Assembly: GCF_003601985.1 (NCBI RefSeq)
Contig: NZ_QZXA01000004.1
Span: forward strand, 124,001 to 188,000
Direction of reading: 5' to 3'
Source: Mesorhizobium jarvisii
GTDB lineage: Bacteria > Pseudomonadota > Alphaproteobacteria > Rhizobiales > Rhizobiaceae
Length of the DNA stretch: 64,000 nucleotides
The position numbers and the translations under genes are program-made. Positions 8,802 through 17,411 of the stretch are shown piece after piece. Position 1 is the stretch's first letter. Every line of letters starts with the position of its first letter. The notes beneath the pieces were generated by a model, which saw only the letters and a program-made list of their open reading frames with translations, had not been told where the DNA came from and searched no databases.

Positions 8802-9283
8802 CCTCGTACAGCAAGGAAGTCATCGCCGATCTGGTCGCGGGCACGCTGCCCTGGCCGCAGACGCGCCGCGTCATGAGCGCCTACAAGGATGACGACCGCT
8901 TCTTCAAATACGTCGCGGTGCTGCAGGACCGTGTCGGCTGGAAGGACCCGATCCTGCTGCCGGTCTCGGATCACCTCTTCATCTGCCAGAGCGGCGACGA
9001 GCGTGTGACACGCTGCGAATGCGGTCACTCCTTCGGCGACTATCGCAAGAACTGGAAGCTCAAGGCTTCGATCATCGTACGCAACACCGAGGAGACGCTG
9101 CGCGAAATCTATCCCAACAGCGATATCCCCGATCCGCAATGGATGGAGATCCGCGAATTCATCTGCCCGGAATGCGGCACCATGCACGAGGTGGAAGCGG
9201 CTGCCCCCGGCTATCCCATCGTGCACGATTTTCAGCCCGATCTCGAAGGCTTCTATCGCGAATGGCTGGGCAAGCCGCTCTAG
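8798..9283 (+). CDS. acxC: Acetone-carboxylase-type gamma subunit
   Basis: 161 residues, against about 168 for known gamma subunits. Cys73 and Cys75 (RCECGHSFGDYRKNW) and Cys123 and Cys126 (ICPECG) form a probable zinc site, as in Acetone_carb_G proteins. Its presence distinguishes acetone/acetophenone-type carboxylases from plain hydantoinase or oxoprolinase AB pairs. The ATG at 8798 overlaps the acxB stop as ATGA, so the subunits are translationally coupled. Confidence 0.88.
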   Translation: MTSYSKEVIADLVAGTLPWPQTRRVMSAYKDDDRFFKYVAVLQDRVGWKDPILLPVSDHLFICQSGDERVTRCECGHSFGDYRKNWKLKASIIVRNTEETLREIYPNSDIPDPQWMEIREFICPECGTMHEVEAAAPGYPIVHDFQPDLEGFYREWLGKPL

Positions 9284-9353
9284 AGAAAGGCGGACCGCGT
9301 CGACAAATACTCCGGAACCTGATTGCCTGCCGCAACCATTGGAGAAGCACGCG

Positions 9354-10181
9354 ATGACAAACCTTGCTGGGCGCGGTGCAATCGTCACCGGCGGCTTTTC
9401 CGGGATGGGCTTCGCCATTGCCACGGCCTTGGCTGAAGCCGGTGCCAATGTCGCCGTCGGCTCCTACATCGCGTCTGCGGGCGCCGACAGATCCGACGCC
9501 GCCTACTATCCCGGCGTCGACGAAATCGAGCGCGTGCGCTCGGCCCTGTCGGCCCATGGCACCAGGGTGCATGCTGCTCACCTCGATGTCCGCGACAGCG
9601 AGGTCACCAACCGTTTCGTGGCGCAAGCCGAGGCCGCCATCGGTCCTGCCGACATCCTGGTCAACGCGGCCGGCACGACCGCCGAGCAACCGGTCTGCGG
9701 ACATTCCGACGCGCTGTGGGACAAGATCGTCGACACCAACCTGACCGGCGCCTTCCGCGCCACCCGTGCCGTGCTTCCCGGCATGATCGAGCGCGGCTGG
9801 GGCCGCATCGTCAACATCGGCTCGACAGCGGCTTCCGTCGGCTGGAAGGACAATCCTGCCTACTGCGCCTCCAAGGCCGGCCTGCTTGGCTTGACCCGTT
9901 GCGTGGCGCTGGAGGGGGCGGCGCATGGCGTCACCTGCGTCATGATCAGCCCGACCTGGGTCGAGACCGAACTGATGCGCCGCAACGTGGCCCAGGTCGT
10001 CGAGCGCGAGGGCAAGGGGCGCACGGCGGAAGAAGCGATGGCCGAGATCGCCAGGGGCAACCCGCAGCAGCGCATGCTGCAGCCGCAGGAAATCGCCGCA
10101 CTGGCCGTGTTCCTGTGCTCGGACCTGGCCAAGGGCATCACCATGGAAAACATCCAGGTCACCGGCGGAGCACTCTGGTAG
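9354..10181 (+). CDS. SDR family oxidoreductase downstream of the carboxylase operon
   Basis: 275 residues. The cofactor motif TGGFSGMG is near residue 14, NAAG is present, and the catalytic Ser, Tyr and Lys are seen in NIGSTAAS and YCASK. The insert between beta strand 2 and helix 3 (ASAGADRSDAAYYPG) is longer than average. ATG 9354 was chosen because GGAGAAG lies about 9 bases upstream; an upstream TTG at 9339 would leave no room for a ribosome-binding site. It follows acxC by 70 bp in the same direction and probably belongs to the same transcript. An alcohol dehydrogenase that supplies the ketone substrate is plausible but unproven. Confidence 0.82.
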   Translation: MTNLAGRGAIVTGGFSGMGFAIATALAEAGANVAVGSYIASAGADRSDAAYYPGVDEIERVRSALSAHGTRVHAAHLDVRDSEVTNRFVAQAEAAIGPADILVNAAGTTAEQPVCGHSDALWDKIVDTNLTGAFRATRAVLPGMIERGWGRIVNIGSTAASVGWKDNPAYCASKAGLLGLTRCVALEGAAHGVTCVMISPTWVETELMRRNVAQVVEREGKGRTAEEAMAEIARGNPQQRMLQPQEIAALAVFLCSDLAKGITMENIQVTGGALW

Positions 10182-10246
10182 CGTCCTCGTCGCTGATCCA
10201 GGCGGCTGTCGCGGGGCGGGCCACCGGCTGATCTCTCTGCGTTCGC

Positions 10247-10348
10247 TGGAGCAATTCCAGGAGAAGTGTGAACGGTCTTCCCACAGGAATTGCGTCAAAA
10301 CAAAGAGTTAGAGTGGTTCGCCGTTTCCGCGAAACGGTGAACGGCTCT
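10247..10348. repeat. Two-palindrome rhizobial intergenic repeat (RIME-like), copy 1
   Basis: About 100 bp made of two imperfect palindromes. The first runs from CAATTCC to GGAATTG (10252-10292). The second runs from AGAGTGGTTCGCCGTTTC to GAAACGGTGAACGGCTCT (10309-10348). The linker is AAAACAAAGAGTT. The same unit recurs at 32549-32650 and, inverted, at 46770-46874. Confidence 0.8.
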
Positions 10349-10401
10349 GATGTAAGACAAGGTGACCGGATTTGCCATTGAGCATGCGGTGCGATAGGCT
10401 A

Positions 10402-10417
10402 TATTGCACTGCACAAT
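10402..10417. promoter_or_regulatory. YTGC-N3-GCAR dyad upstream of exoQ
   Basis: TATTGCACTGCACAAT, half-sites TTGC/GCAC separated by three bases, 100 bp before the exoQ start. One of nine similar sites in the window. Confidence 0.45.
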
Positions 10418-10516
10418 GGAGATGCCGTTTATTGCACGCCCCTCTTTGCGGATATGCCGGCCGGCTTGCGGCCTGCCGGGTTTGCTGGTCTTGGGCCGCG
10501 CCGACGGGACTCTGAG

Positions 10517-11830
10517 ATGAAAATTCCAAAGTCCCTGCTGGTCGATCCCGAGAAGAACTCGGTCTATGGCGCTTTTGCCGTTGCCGTCTCGATCTGGGCG
10601 TTCTCCTATTCCGTCATTTTCGGCCAGGTGCTGATCCTGGCCTACTATGCCGTCTGGCTTCCGCTCATCCTGGTCGACTATCGGCGCTTCCTGCGGCAGC
10701 TTTCCAGCGCCTGGCTGCCGCTGCTGTTCGCGGCCTATATATGTTTTTCCATCTTCTGGTCGCAGGCGCCCGGCGTCACCGCCAGAACGGCGGTCCAGTA
10801 CCTGTCCCACATCGCCTGTGCCTATGTCGCGGCGCGCACCGTCGGCGTGCGGACCCTGACCCTCGGCGCCCTGATCGGGATCTTCTTCGTCATGCTCTAT
10901 TCGCTCAAGGTCGGGGCCTATTCCGAGGACGTCCTTGACGGCACCTACAATTTCGTTGGCGCATTTGCGTCCAAGAACCAGATCGGCTTCGTCGGCTCGC
11001 TCGGCATCTATTTCTCCGTGGTGTTCCTTGCTTTCCTGCGCCGTGGCCGGCTGAGTTTCATGCTGACCGTGCCTGTCGTGCTGCTGTCGGCCTACCTGCT
11101 GGTCATTTCGCATTCCGCGACCTCGATGGCCTCGATACCGGCGGTTCTGGCGCTGATCGCGCTTCTTGCCATGACCAAGCTTTTGTCACGGCGCTATCGC
11201 CGGGTGATCTTCGTGGTCGGCGCTGGCCTGATCGTCGTGGTGGCCTTTGTCGCCCTCAATCTCGGGCTCATGGACTTCGTGCTTGGCCTCTTCGGCAAGG
11301 ATTCGACGCTCACCGGGCGGACCTATCTGTGGGAGCAGGGCTGGAACGCCGCACAGCGCTCGCCGATCCTCGGCGTCGGCTATGCCGCCTATTGGGTGCA
11401 AGGCTTTGCCGAGGCCGAGCGGCTGTGGAACGAATTCTACATCACCACCCGCACCGGCTTCCATTTCCACAACACCTATGTCGAGGCGCTTGTCGAACTC
11501 GGCTTCACCGGAGCGGTGATGATCTCGCTGATCATGCTGCGCACGCTCTACGGCCATGTCTCGACGGTGATTTTCAAGGCATGGCAGGCCGAATCGGTGG
11601 TGCTGTTCGGCGTGATGGTGTTGCTGCTCATCCGTTCCTTCGTCGAGGTCGAGGTCCTCAACCCCTACATTATGGGCTCCTTCCTGATGTATTTCAGCTA
11701 CTTCAAGCTGGCGCGGCTGCCGGTCACCCGCACCCGCTGGTCGCCGGCCTTCGAGCCGGCGGATGCGGCAAGGGGCGAGCCGGCCTGGCCCCGGCATGTC
11801 GGCCGTCCGGCCGCCGCCGATCAGATGTGA
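10517..11830 (+). CDS. exoQ: EPS polymerase ExoQ (O-antigen ligase/WzyC family)
   Basis: 437 residues with about ten to twelve hydrophobic segments and a soluble tail. It belongs to the Wzy/WaaL-like inner-membrane family that polymerises lipid-linked EPS repeat units on the periplasmic face. Typical family features are GAFASKNQIGF, the STLTGRTYLWEQGW motif in the long periplasmic loop, and HFHNTYVEALVELG with the conserved His. ATG 10517 is chosen because the upstream extension is not membrane-like; the ribosome-binding site (CTGAG) is weak. In Sinorhizobium exoQ directly follows exoF; here a three-gene block lies between them and exoQ points the other way. Confidence 0.88.
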   Translation: MKIPKSLLVDPEKNSVYGAFAVAVSIWAFSYSVIFGQVLILAYYAVWLPLILVDYRRFLRQLSSAWLPLLFAAYICFSIFWSQAPGVTARTAVQYLSHIACAYVAARTVGVRTLTLGALIGIFFVMLYSLKVGAYSEDVLDGTYNFVGAFASKNQIGFVGSLGIYFSVVFLAFLRRGRLSFMLTVPVVLLSAYLLVISHSATSMASIPAVLALIALLAMTKLLSRRYRRVIFVVGAGLIVVVAFVALNLGLMDFVLGLFGKDSTLTGRTYLWEQGWNAAQRSPILGVGYAAYWVQGFAEAERLWNEFYITTRTGFHFHNTYVEALVELGFTGAVMISLIMLRTLYGHVSTVIFKAWQAESVVLFGVMVLLLIRSFVEVEVLNPYIMGSFLMYFSYFKLARLPVTRTRWSPAFEPADAARGEPAWPRHVGRPAAADQM

Positions 11831-11930
11831 ACTACGGTCCCGCGACCGGGTTCGACCTCATGTCGGACGCTAGGAATGTTCGCTTGCAGGCACTTGTCCA
11901 CTGCAAGCGTCGCCGTCGACCTGCCGCGCG

Positions 11931-12827
11931 TCAGTCGCGCGATACGGACAGTCCCGCCAGAAGCGGCGCATGCGCGGCGAGCCTGCGGGATACGAACTCG
12001 GTGAAGAGCCGCACGCGCTTCGTCTTGCGCGTCTCGCCCTGTGTGAGAAGCCAAACCGTTCCATACATATGCAGGTCGGTGCCCGGCACCCTCGCCAGCA
12101 GGGGGTCGGCATCTCCGACGAAGCACGGCAGTGTCGTCATCCCAAGCCCTTGCCGTACAGCGACGATCTGCGCCTCGCCGTCCGTGATCCTGAACGGAAC
12201 CCCTGTGGTGTGAACCTCGCCCTCGCTGGCCCAATCCGGGATTCCATGGCTGCTTATGACGATCCACCGGATGGGATCAGGCGCGCCCGCACGCCACGCG
12301 GCCAGTCGATCGCGGGACATATAGACGCCTCCAAACAGCTGCGGTCCCTTCAGGCCGTGAAGATTGAGCGGCAGGGTTTTGCGGTCGTAGACGACGCGGA
12401 TCGCGACGTCGGCCTCTCGGTTGGTCAGATTTGCCAGCTCGCCGGATGACAAGACTTCCATCTCGATGTCGCGATGCAGACGCGCGAAATCGGCGAAGTC
12501 CGGCATGAGCAGGTGTGTCGCGAGGGGCGGTGCCAGCGTTACCCGCAGAAGCCCGCGCACGCCCTGGTCGCGCCCGAAGACGCGCGTCTCCAGCTGGTGC
12601 GACGACGCTTCCATCTGGTTTGCGAGCTCGAGGACCTCCTCGCCCGCAGCCGTCAGGCGGTAGCCCGAGGGCAGCTTTTCGAACATGTGCGCCCCGAGGC
12701 GTTCCTCGAGCTGGGCGATGCGTCGCAGCACGGTCGAGTGATTCACCCCGAGGCGCCCGGCGGCAGCCCGCACCGAGCCTCCGCGCGCGACGGCAAGAAA
12801 GTAGCGAACGTCATCCCAGTCGATCAT
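11931..12827 (-). CDS. LysR-family transcriptional regulator
   Basis: 298 residues. The N-terminal winged HTH is typical: DVRYFLAVARGGSVRAAAGRLGVNHSTVLRRI, followed by LEERLGAHMFEK. Residues 90 onward form the effector-binding domain. The start could be ATG 12827 or GTG 12842; GAAAGG lies upstream of the GTG. It is divergent from an SDR gene across 270 bp, the usual arrangement for a LysR protein and its target. It sits convergently against exoQ and interrupts the exo gene order, so it probably arrived with the next two genes and controls them rather than EPS. Confidence 0.87.
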   Translation of the reverse strand: MIDWDDVRYFLAVARGGSVRAAAGRLGVNHSTVLRRIAQLEERLGAHMFEKLPSGYRLTAAGEEVLELANQMEASSHQLETRVFGRDQGVRGLLRVTLAPPLATHLLMPDFADFARLHRDIEMEVLSSGELANLTNREADVAIRVVYDRKTLPLNLHGLKGPQLFGGVYMSRDRLAAWRAGAPDPIRWIVISSHGIPDWASEGEVHTTGVPFRITDGEAQIVAVRQGLGMTTLPCFVGDADPLLARVPGTDLHMYGTVWLLTQGETRKTKRVRLFTEFVSRRLAAHAPLLAGLSVSRD

Positions 12828-13100
12828 GGTGCAATCCGGCACCGCTAGGTGCGCCTTTCAAAGCCGGTGTCTAACACATCGTACGGCAACTCGTATGTGG
12901 GTGGCGCGGGGCGGCCATCACAGCCCATGCCGACAAGCAGGCCGGTTCCGAACGGCGGACACCGATCGTCGCGGCTGGTCCAGCCGGATCGATTTCGCAC
13001 CACCGATGTGCGCGCTTCCGTACTCAACAACTGACGAGGGCGGCCCCATTTCGAGGTTCTCGGAGGCAGATGCTGTCCCGACACCACGAAAGGAAAAGTC

Positions 13101-13835
13101 ATGGGAAAGCTAGACGGTAAGGTTGCGGTCGTCACGGGAGGATCGAGCGGCATGGCGCTGGCGAGCGCCAAGCGGTTCGTTGAAGAAGGCGCCTATGTTT
13201 TCATCACGGGCCGGAGACAGGAGGCGCTGGACGAGGCCATCAAGCTGGTCGGACGGAACGTGACCGGCGTGCGCGGCGACGCGGCCAATCTCGACGACCT
13301 CGACCGTCTGTTCGACGCGGTCAGGCGGGAAAAGGGCAAGATCGACGTCCTGTACGCGAGCGCCGGCACGGGCGAAGCCGTCCCACTGGGCGAGATTACC
13401 GAGCAGCATTTCGATGCGGCCTTCAACCTGAATGCGCGCGGCACGCTGTTTACGGTCCAGAAGGCGTTGCCGCTGTTCAACGATGGCGGATCGATCCTCA
13501 TGACCGGGTCAGTTGCTTCGGTGAAAGGTTTTCCTGGTTACGGCGTGTATGCGGCGAGCAAGGCGGCGTTGCGTTCATTCGCACGCACTTGGCTCAACGA
13601 ACTGAAGGACAGGAATATCCGCGTGAACGTGCTGAGCCCGGGGCCGATCGCCACACCGATGCAGGACCAGGTTCTCACCGAGGAGGCGAAGCAGATGTTC
13701 GAATCCCTGATCCCGCGGGGAAAGATGGGGCGTCCTGAGGAAATCGCGGCTGTCGCGGTGTTTCTTGCTTCAGACGATTCGAGCTTCGTGAATGGGGTGG
13801 AGTTGTCTGTCGACGGCGGCTTCTCGGCCATCTGA
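13101..13835 (+). CDS. SDR family oxidoreductase, LysR-associated
   Basis: 244 residues. The nucleotide-binding motif TGGSSGMAL (residues 13-21) has Ala where most SDRs have Gly or Ile. The catalytic Ser and YxxxK are in GSVASVKGFPGYGVY followed by AASK. The motif ITGRR after beta strand 2 favours NADPH. The ribosome-binding site AAAGGAAAA precedes ATG 13101. Divergent from the LysR gene and followed by an F420-reductase-like gene, a set often seen together in proteobacterial redox-stress or detoxification islands. Substrate unknown. Confidence 0.86.
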   Translation: MGKLDGKVAVVTGGSSGMALASAKRFVEEGAYVFITGRRQEALDEAIKLVGRNVTGVRGDAANLDDLDRLFDAVRREKGKIDVLYASAGTGEAVPLGEITEQHFDAAFNLNARGTLFTVQKALPLFNDGGSILMTGSVASVKGFPGYGVYAASKAALRSFARTWLNELKDRNIRVNVLSPGPIATPMQDQVLTEEAKQMFESLIPRGKMGRPEEIAAVAVFLASDDSSFVNGVELSVDGGFSAI

Positions 13836-13989
13836 ATTCGCGCCGGATCGTCGGAAGTGGCTGACCGTCCGGCCGCGCCGAAGTCGTTCACGCCGGGACG
13901 TCTACGCAAAGGTCGCTACACAGTGGAACGAATAACCCGGCGCCGTTGAAGGCCGGGCAATCAATATCAACACGGATCGGAGAAGCACT

Positions 13990-14589
13990 ATGAGCTACGC
14001 AATTATAGGATTCGGTAAGATAGGCCAGGCTCTCGCCCACGCCTTCGCCCGTAAAAACATCGAGGTGACCGTCGCGAGCCGCCGGCCGCCCGAGGCGTTG
14101 GCGCCGCAGGCTCGGGCGATTGGACCCACGGTCGTTGCCAAGTCGCTGCGGGATGCGCTCGAGGCCGACACGATCATCCTGGCGGTCCCGTTTGCGGAGC
14201 ACCGCGAGGTCGCCAAGGCCCTGCCGAGCTGGGAAGGCAAGACGGTCATCGACGCGATGAACGCGTTTCCCGTCCCTGAAGAGCTCGACGGCCTCCCGTC
14301 CTCCGCCTTCGTCGCGAAGGCGTTCGCCGGCGCCAAGTTCGTGAAAGGTTTCAATCACCTGGCTGCGGCCACCCTGGCTGCCGATCCGGTCGTCGAGGGT
14401 GGCCACCGGGTGGTCTTTCTGTCGAGCGACGACGAGGACGCGACCGCTCCCGTGGCGGATTTGGCCAAACAACTCGGGTTCGCACCCGTCAGGCTGGGAA
14501 AACTCAACGAGGGTGGCGCGCTGGTGCACGCACGCGGCCGCACTTGGGGCCAGCTCATCTTCCAGGACCTGTTCAAGAAGGAGCAGTAA
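13990..14589 (+). CDS. NADPH-dependent F420 reductase-like oxidoreductase (COG2085 type)
   Basis: 199 residues. Rossmann motif GFGKIGQALA at residues 7-16, followed by VTVASRRPPE, where Ser and Arg suggest NADP binding. IDAMNAF and KGFNHLAA are typical of the NAD(P)-binding F420-reductase/ferric-reductase-like family. Most rhizobia do not use F420, so the true acceptor is unknown. GGAGAAG lies directly before ATG 13990. It is 154 bp downstream of the SDR gene on the same strand, probably in one unit controlled by the adjacent LysR protein. Confidence 0.8.
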   Translation: MSYAIIGFGKIGQALAHAFARKNIEVTVASRRPPEALAPQARAIGPTVVAKSLRDALEADTIILAVPFAEHREVAKALPSWEGKTVIDAMNAFPVPEELDGLPSSAFVAKAFAGAKFVKGFNHLAAATLAADPVVEGGHRVVFLSSDDEDATAPVADLAKQLGFAPVRLGKLNEGGALVHARGRTWGQLIFQDLFKKEQ

Positions 14590-14738
14590 CGGATTTACTG
14601 CCCAATGTCAGAGGCGCTGCTGGCCGGGCTCGTCCATGACAGTCCACGCGGGCTGGGTCATTGTCCGAGGTCCGGAAGCGAGGGCCTCGGGTTTCCGCTT
14701 GGCATCGCCACGAAACAAATAGGTGAAGACGATCACCA

Positions 14739-14774
14739 AGCGGTTCAGTGTTCCGTGAAACGATGAACCGCTCA
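14739..14774. repeat. Half copy of the two-palindrome rhizobial repeat
   Basis: Only the second palindrome is present: GCGGTTCA at 14740-14747 pairs with TGAACCGC at 14764-14771 around a GTTTC/GAAAC-like core. It lies between convergent genes and could stop transcription from both sides. Confidence 0.6.
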
Positions 14775-14788
14775 GAGGGACGCGTGAC

Positions 14789-16048
14789 CTACTGGCTGGC
14801 GAGTGGCGCCAGCTTGACCTTGATCACGTCGCCGGGCAGCACCGGTGTCTCTTCCTTCGCCGCGATTTCGCTGGTCTTGCCGTCGACATTGCGCACCAGC
14901 GAATAGAGCAGCGTAGGCTGCTGGTCGTTGGTGATGGCGGCAGTCGTTGCGGGGTCGCTGGCCTGGGCGATCAGGCCTTTCTGCATGTTCACCTTCAGCG
15001 CGGCCTCGTTCAGGTCGGCTTCGGTCTGCTGCCGGTCGGCGGCGAGGCTCGAGCTCAACGTGTTCTGGGCGTCGATGGCGTCCTGCGTCGCCTTGCTGAT
15101 CGACTGCTTGGCGGTGAGGATGGCCGTCTCGTAGTCGAGGATCTTGCCCTGCAGGTCGGTGACGGACTGCTGCGAGTCCAGGAGCCTGGCATTGGCGACC
15201 AGGCCCTTCTGCGCCAACGGACCGATGCTGGTGAGCTGCTGCTGCGCCAAGTCGACCTGCTTCTGCTGGTTGACGATCTTCTTTTGCAGCGATTCGATTT
15301 CGGCCTGAAGGACACTCTTGAGATCGTCGAGCGCCTCGAGCTTCAACTTCAGCGCCTTCTGGTCCGCCGTGAGAATCGTCATTTCGTCGGCGACGATGGT
15401 CGGCAGCCGCGGATCGCCCTCGACCTCTTTCGGCGCTTCGAAACTCGCTTTGCCGGCCAGATCGGCATCGATGCGGGCGCGCCTGACGAGCAGCCGGACG
15501 CGCTGGTCGTCGGAGATATCGAAATTGCCCTTGGCGGTGACCAGGTCCTTGCCGAGCTGGGGGCCGTAATCGGCGCTGCGCCTGATGCCGCCGGCGACGC
15601 TGATCGCTTTCAGCACCGTCAGTTCGGGAACAAAGGGAAACTGGCCGGGATTCTGCACTTCGCCCGAAATATAGAAGGGCCGGAACTGCGCCATCTCGAC
15701 CGAGGCCTCGGGTTTGTCCGACAGAGCGAGCTTGTGCTGCAGCGCCTCGCCGATTGCCGCCGCGACTTCCGCCGTGGTCTTGCCGGCCGCCGGCAACTCG
15801 CCGACGAAAGGCACCGACAGCGTACCGGCCGGGCCGACCGTGTATTCGCCGTTCACCGCCGACCAGTCGCGGAACGTGCCTTCGACGGTCTGCCATTCGG
15901 CGATGCGGATGTTGAGCTTGTCCTGCGAGCCGAGCTGGTATTCACCTGACATGGCGACCCGGGGAAGGAAAGCGAGCGAAATCGCAAGGCAGGTGGCCAT
16001 AAGCCGAGAGCGGCCGGAAAAGCGGCCGCTGCCAAAGGCTTCGAACAT
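14789..16048 (-). CDS. exoF: EPS export protein ExoF (periplasmic/outer-membrane polysaccharide export family)
   Basis: 419 residues. An N-terminal signal sequence (TCLAISLAFLPRVAMSG) is followed by the Poly_export domain starting YQLGSQDKLNIRIAEW, an SLBB-like segment (YISGEVQNPGQFPF) and a long Gln/Lys/Leu-rich coiled coil at roughly 230-350. This fits S. meliloti ExoF, which has a coiled-coil extension absent from Wza. The protein acts with ExoY, ExoQ and ExoP in export of the acidic EPS. ATG 16048 was preferred to TTG 16060. It lies 84 bp downstream of exoY on the same strand, as in the classical exoYF pair. Confidence 0.88.
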   Translation of the reverse strand: MFEAFGSGRFSGRSRLMATCLAISLAFLPRVAMSGEYQLGSQDKLNIRIAEWQTVEGTFRDWSAVNGEYTVGPAGTLSVPFVGELPAAGKTTAEVAAAIGEALQHKLALSDKPEASVEMAQFRPFYISGEVQNPGQFPFVPELTVLKAISVAGGIRRSADYGPQLGKDLVTAKGNFDISDDQRVRLLVRRARIDADLAGKASFEAPKEVEGDPRLPTIVADEMTILTADQKALKLKLEALDDLKSVLQAEIESLQKKIVNQQKQVDLAQQQLTSIGPLAQKGLVANARLLDSQQSVTDLQGKILDYETAILTAKQSISKATQDAIDAQNTLSSSLAADRQQTEADLNEAALKVNMQKGLIAQASDPATTAAITNDQQPTLLYSLVRNVDGKTSEIAAKEETPVLPGDVIKVKLAPLASQ

Positions 16049-16132
16049 ATCTTTTTTCAACTGAACGTTCCGATCCGTTTTAGCCCCATCGCCCGATGAG
16101 CTTGCCGCCGGATGCCTGGTGCCGGCGACCGG

Positions 16133-16810
16133 TCAGTAAGAGCCGCGTGACATCCAGACGGCCGGCACGGTCTTGATGATGATGCGCACGTCGCCGAACA
16201 GCGACCAGTTCTCGACATAGTGGCGGTCAAAGGCGACGCGGCTGTCGTAGGAGACGTCGTTGCGGCCGCTGACCTGCCACAAGCCGGTCAGGCCGGGCCG
16301 CGACTTCAGATAGTAGACGGCGGCGCTGCCGTAGATTTCCAACTCGTCGCGCACCACCGGGCGAGGACCGACAAGGCTCATATCGCCCTGCAGAATATTG
16401 ATGATCTGCGGCAATTCGTCGAGGCTGAGCTTGCGCAGCACCGCGCCGACGCGGGTGACGCGCGGATCGTTCTTCAGCTTGCGGGTCGCTATCCACTCCG
16501 CATTGGCCTCTGGATTGGTGGCTAGATAGGCGGCCAGCACCTTGTCGCCGTCCGGAACCATGGTGCGGAATTTCAGGCACGGAAAAATCCGTCCGCCGCG
16601 ACCGATTCGCCGATGGCCGTAGAAAATCGATCCACCGTCGGAAAATTTGACCAGCAGCGCTACCATGATGAACAGCGGGCTGAGAGCGATCAGACCAACC
16701 AGTGAACCGAAAATGTCGAAGCTGCGCTTGATGAGGCCGCCGATCGGCGGCGGAAAATCGGTGTCAGCCTGCGAAAAGTCCGCCGTGGCCGACTTGGCAA
16801 TATCCCTCAT
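16133..16810 (-). CDS. exoY: Undecaprenyl-phosphate sugar phosphotransferase ExoY (priming enzyme of EPS synthesis)
   Basis: 225 residues, the length of S. meliloti ExoY (226). One hydrophobic segment ([19 protein letters not shown]) precedes the bacterial sugar-transferase domain. Signatures are [35 protein letters not shown] and [15 protein letters not shown]. It transfers hexose-1-phosphate (galactose in S. meliloti) from UDP-sugar to undecaprenyl phosphate, the first step of repeat-unit assembly. The longer upstream frame was rejected: GGAG lies seven bases before ATG 16810. It is divergent from exoX, whose product in S. meliloti antagonises ExoY after translation. Confidence 0.92.
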   Translation of the reverse strand: MRDIAKSATADFSQADTDFPPPIGGLIKRSFDIFGSLVGLIALSPLFIMVALLVKFSDGGSIFYGHRRIGRGGRIFPCLKFRTMVPDGDKVLAAYLATNPEANAEWIATRKLKNDPRVTRVGAVLRKLSLDELPQIINILQGDMSLVGPRPVVRDELEIYGSAAVYYLKSRPGLTGLWQVSGRNDVSYDSRVAFDRHYVENWSLFGDVRIIIKTVPAVWMSRGSY

Positions 16811-16861
16811 GCGGAAACTCCATGCGTTGAACGAATGGTTCACCACACGATACCAAAAAAA

Positions 16862-16876
16862 TGTTGCAGCGCAACA
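16862..16876. promoter_or_regulatory. YTGC-N3-GCAR dyad upstream of exoY
   Basis: TGTTGCAGCGCAACA, a palindrome with a three-base centre, 52 bp before the exoY start. Confidence 0.5.
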
Positions 16877-17169
16877 CACAATTTCCTGGCCCATTGAAAT
16901 AGTCACGTCATGAATTGACTAAATAATAAGCTAGCGATGCACATTTTTCGGGATGTTTAGCACATTTGTGACAATAAATGGGCAAGCTTAAAAAAATGCG
17001 GACCTTTTTGGGGCGAATCTGGGGCAAGGCGTTCTCGCAGGCCCTGAATGGTACATATTAGAGCTTTAGGAAGGCGCTAAGTTCCCAACTATTAACATAA
17101 AATACTACATAATATTGGGAATTGTACTGAAACGGGTCGGCTCCTGCAGGTTGAGTGAATTGCGGTGGT

Positions 17170-17183
17170 GTGCGTTGCAGCAT
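17170..17183. promoter_or_regulatory. Weaker YTGC-N3-GCAR dyad on the exoX side
   Basis: GTGCGTTGCAGCAT; the first half-site has G in place of Y. Confidence 0.3.
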
Positions 17184-17411
17184 GGCAGAGTCGATCCCGC
17201 GAGCTCAATCAAAAATATGTGCTGTTGCCCTTGCCGCCTCCTGCTCGCCTTAATAGAATTGCAAATTATACCTGTCAGAGTGGCGACAGGTTGAAAGGCC
17301 GGAAGCAACCGGTCGATAGCGGGCACCTTTACAAGCCCGCATGACAAAGGGACGGCGCTCGGGTGGGGCTATCGTTTGATAAAACCCGGGCCGGTTTATG
17401 GGCTGTTGGGT

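Larger units (their letters stand above)
10182..10516. other. Intergenic region upstream of exoQ
   Basis: 335 bp without a convincing gene. It contains a palindromic rhizobial repeat (10247-10348) and a YTGC-N3-GCAR dyad (10402-10417), both described separately. The rest shows no clear promoter consensus to the eye. Confidence 0.6.
16811..17411. promoter_or_regulatory. AT-rich exoY-exoX divergent control region
   Basis: 600 bp between exoY and exoX, clearly richer in A/T than its surroundings, especially 16840-17130. It holds a YTGC-N3-GCAR dyad at 16862-16876, a weaker one at 17170-17183, and an inverted repeat TTCCCAA (17082-17088) and TTGGGAA (17115-17121) around an AT-only spacer. A hairpin ACCTGTC/GACAGGT (17270-17276 with 17285-17291) lies in the probable exoX leader. 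An 80-codon frame on the minus strand here has no coding character. AT-rich exo promoters are typical targets of MucR/Ros zinc-finger regulators; binding here is inferred. Confidence 0.55.

Noticed and set aside
17105..17347. 80-codon minus-strand frame in the exoY-exoX gap
   Set aside because: No ribosome-binding site and no coding character; the region looks regulatory and AT-rich.
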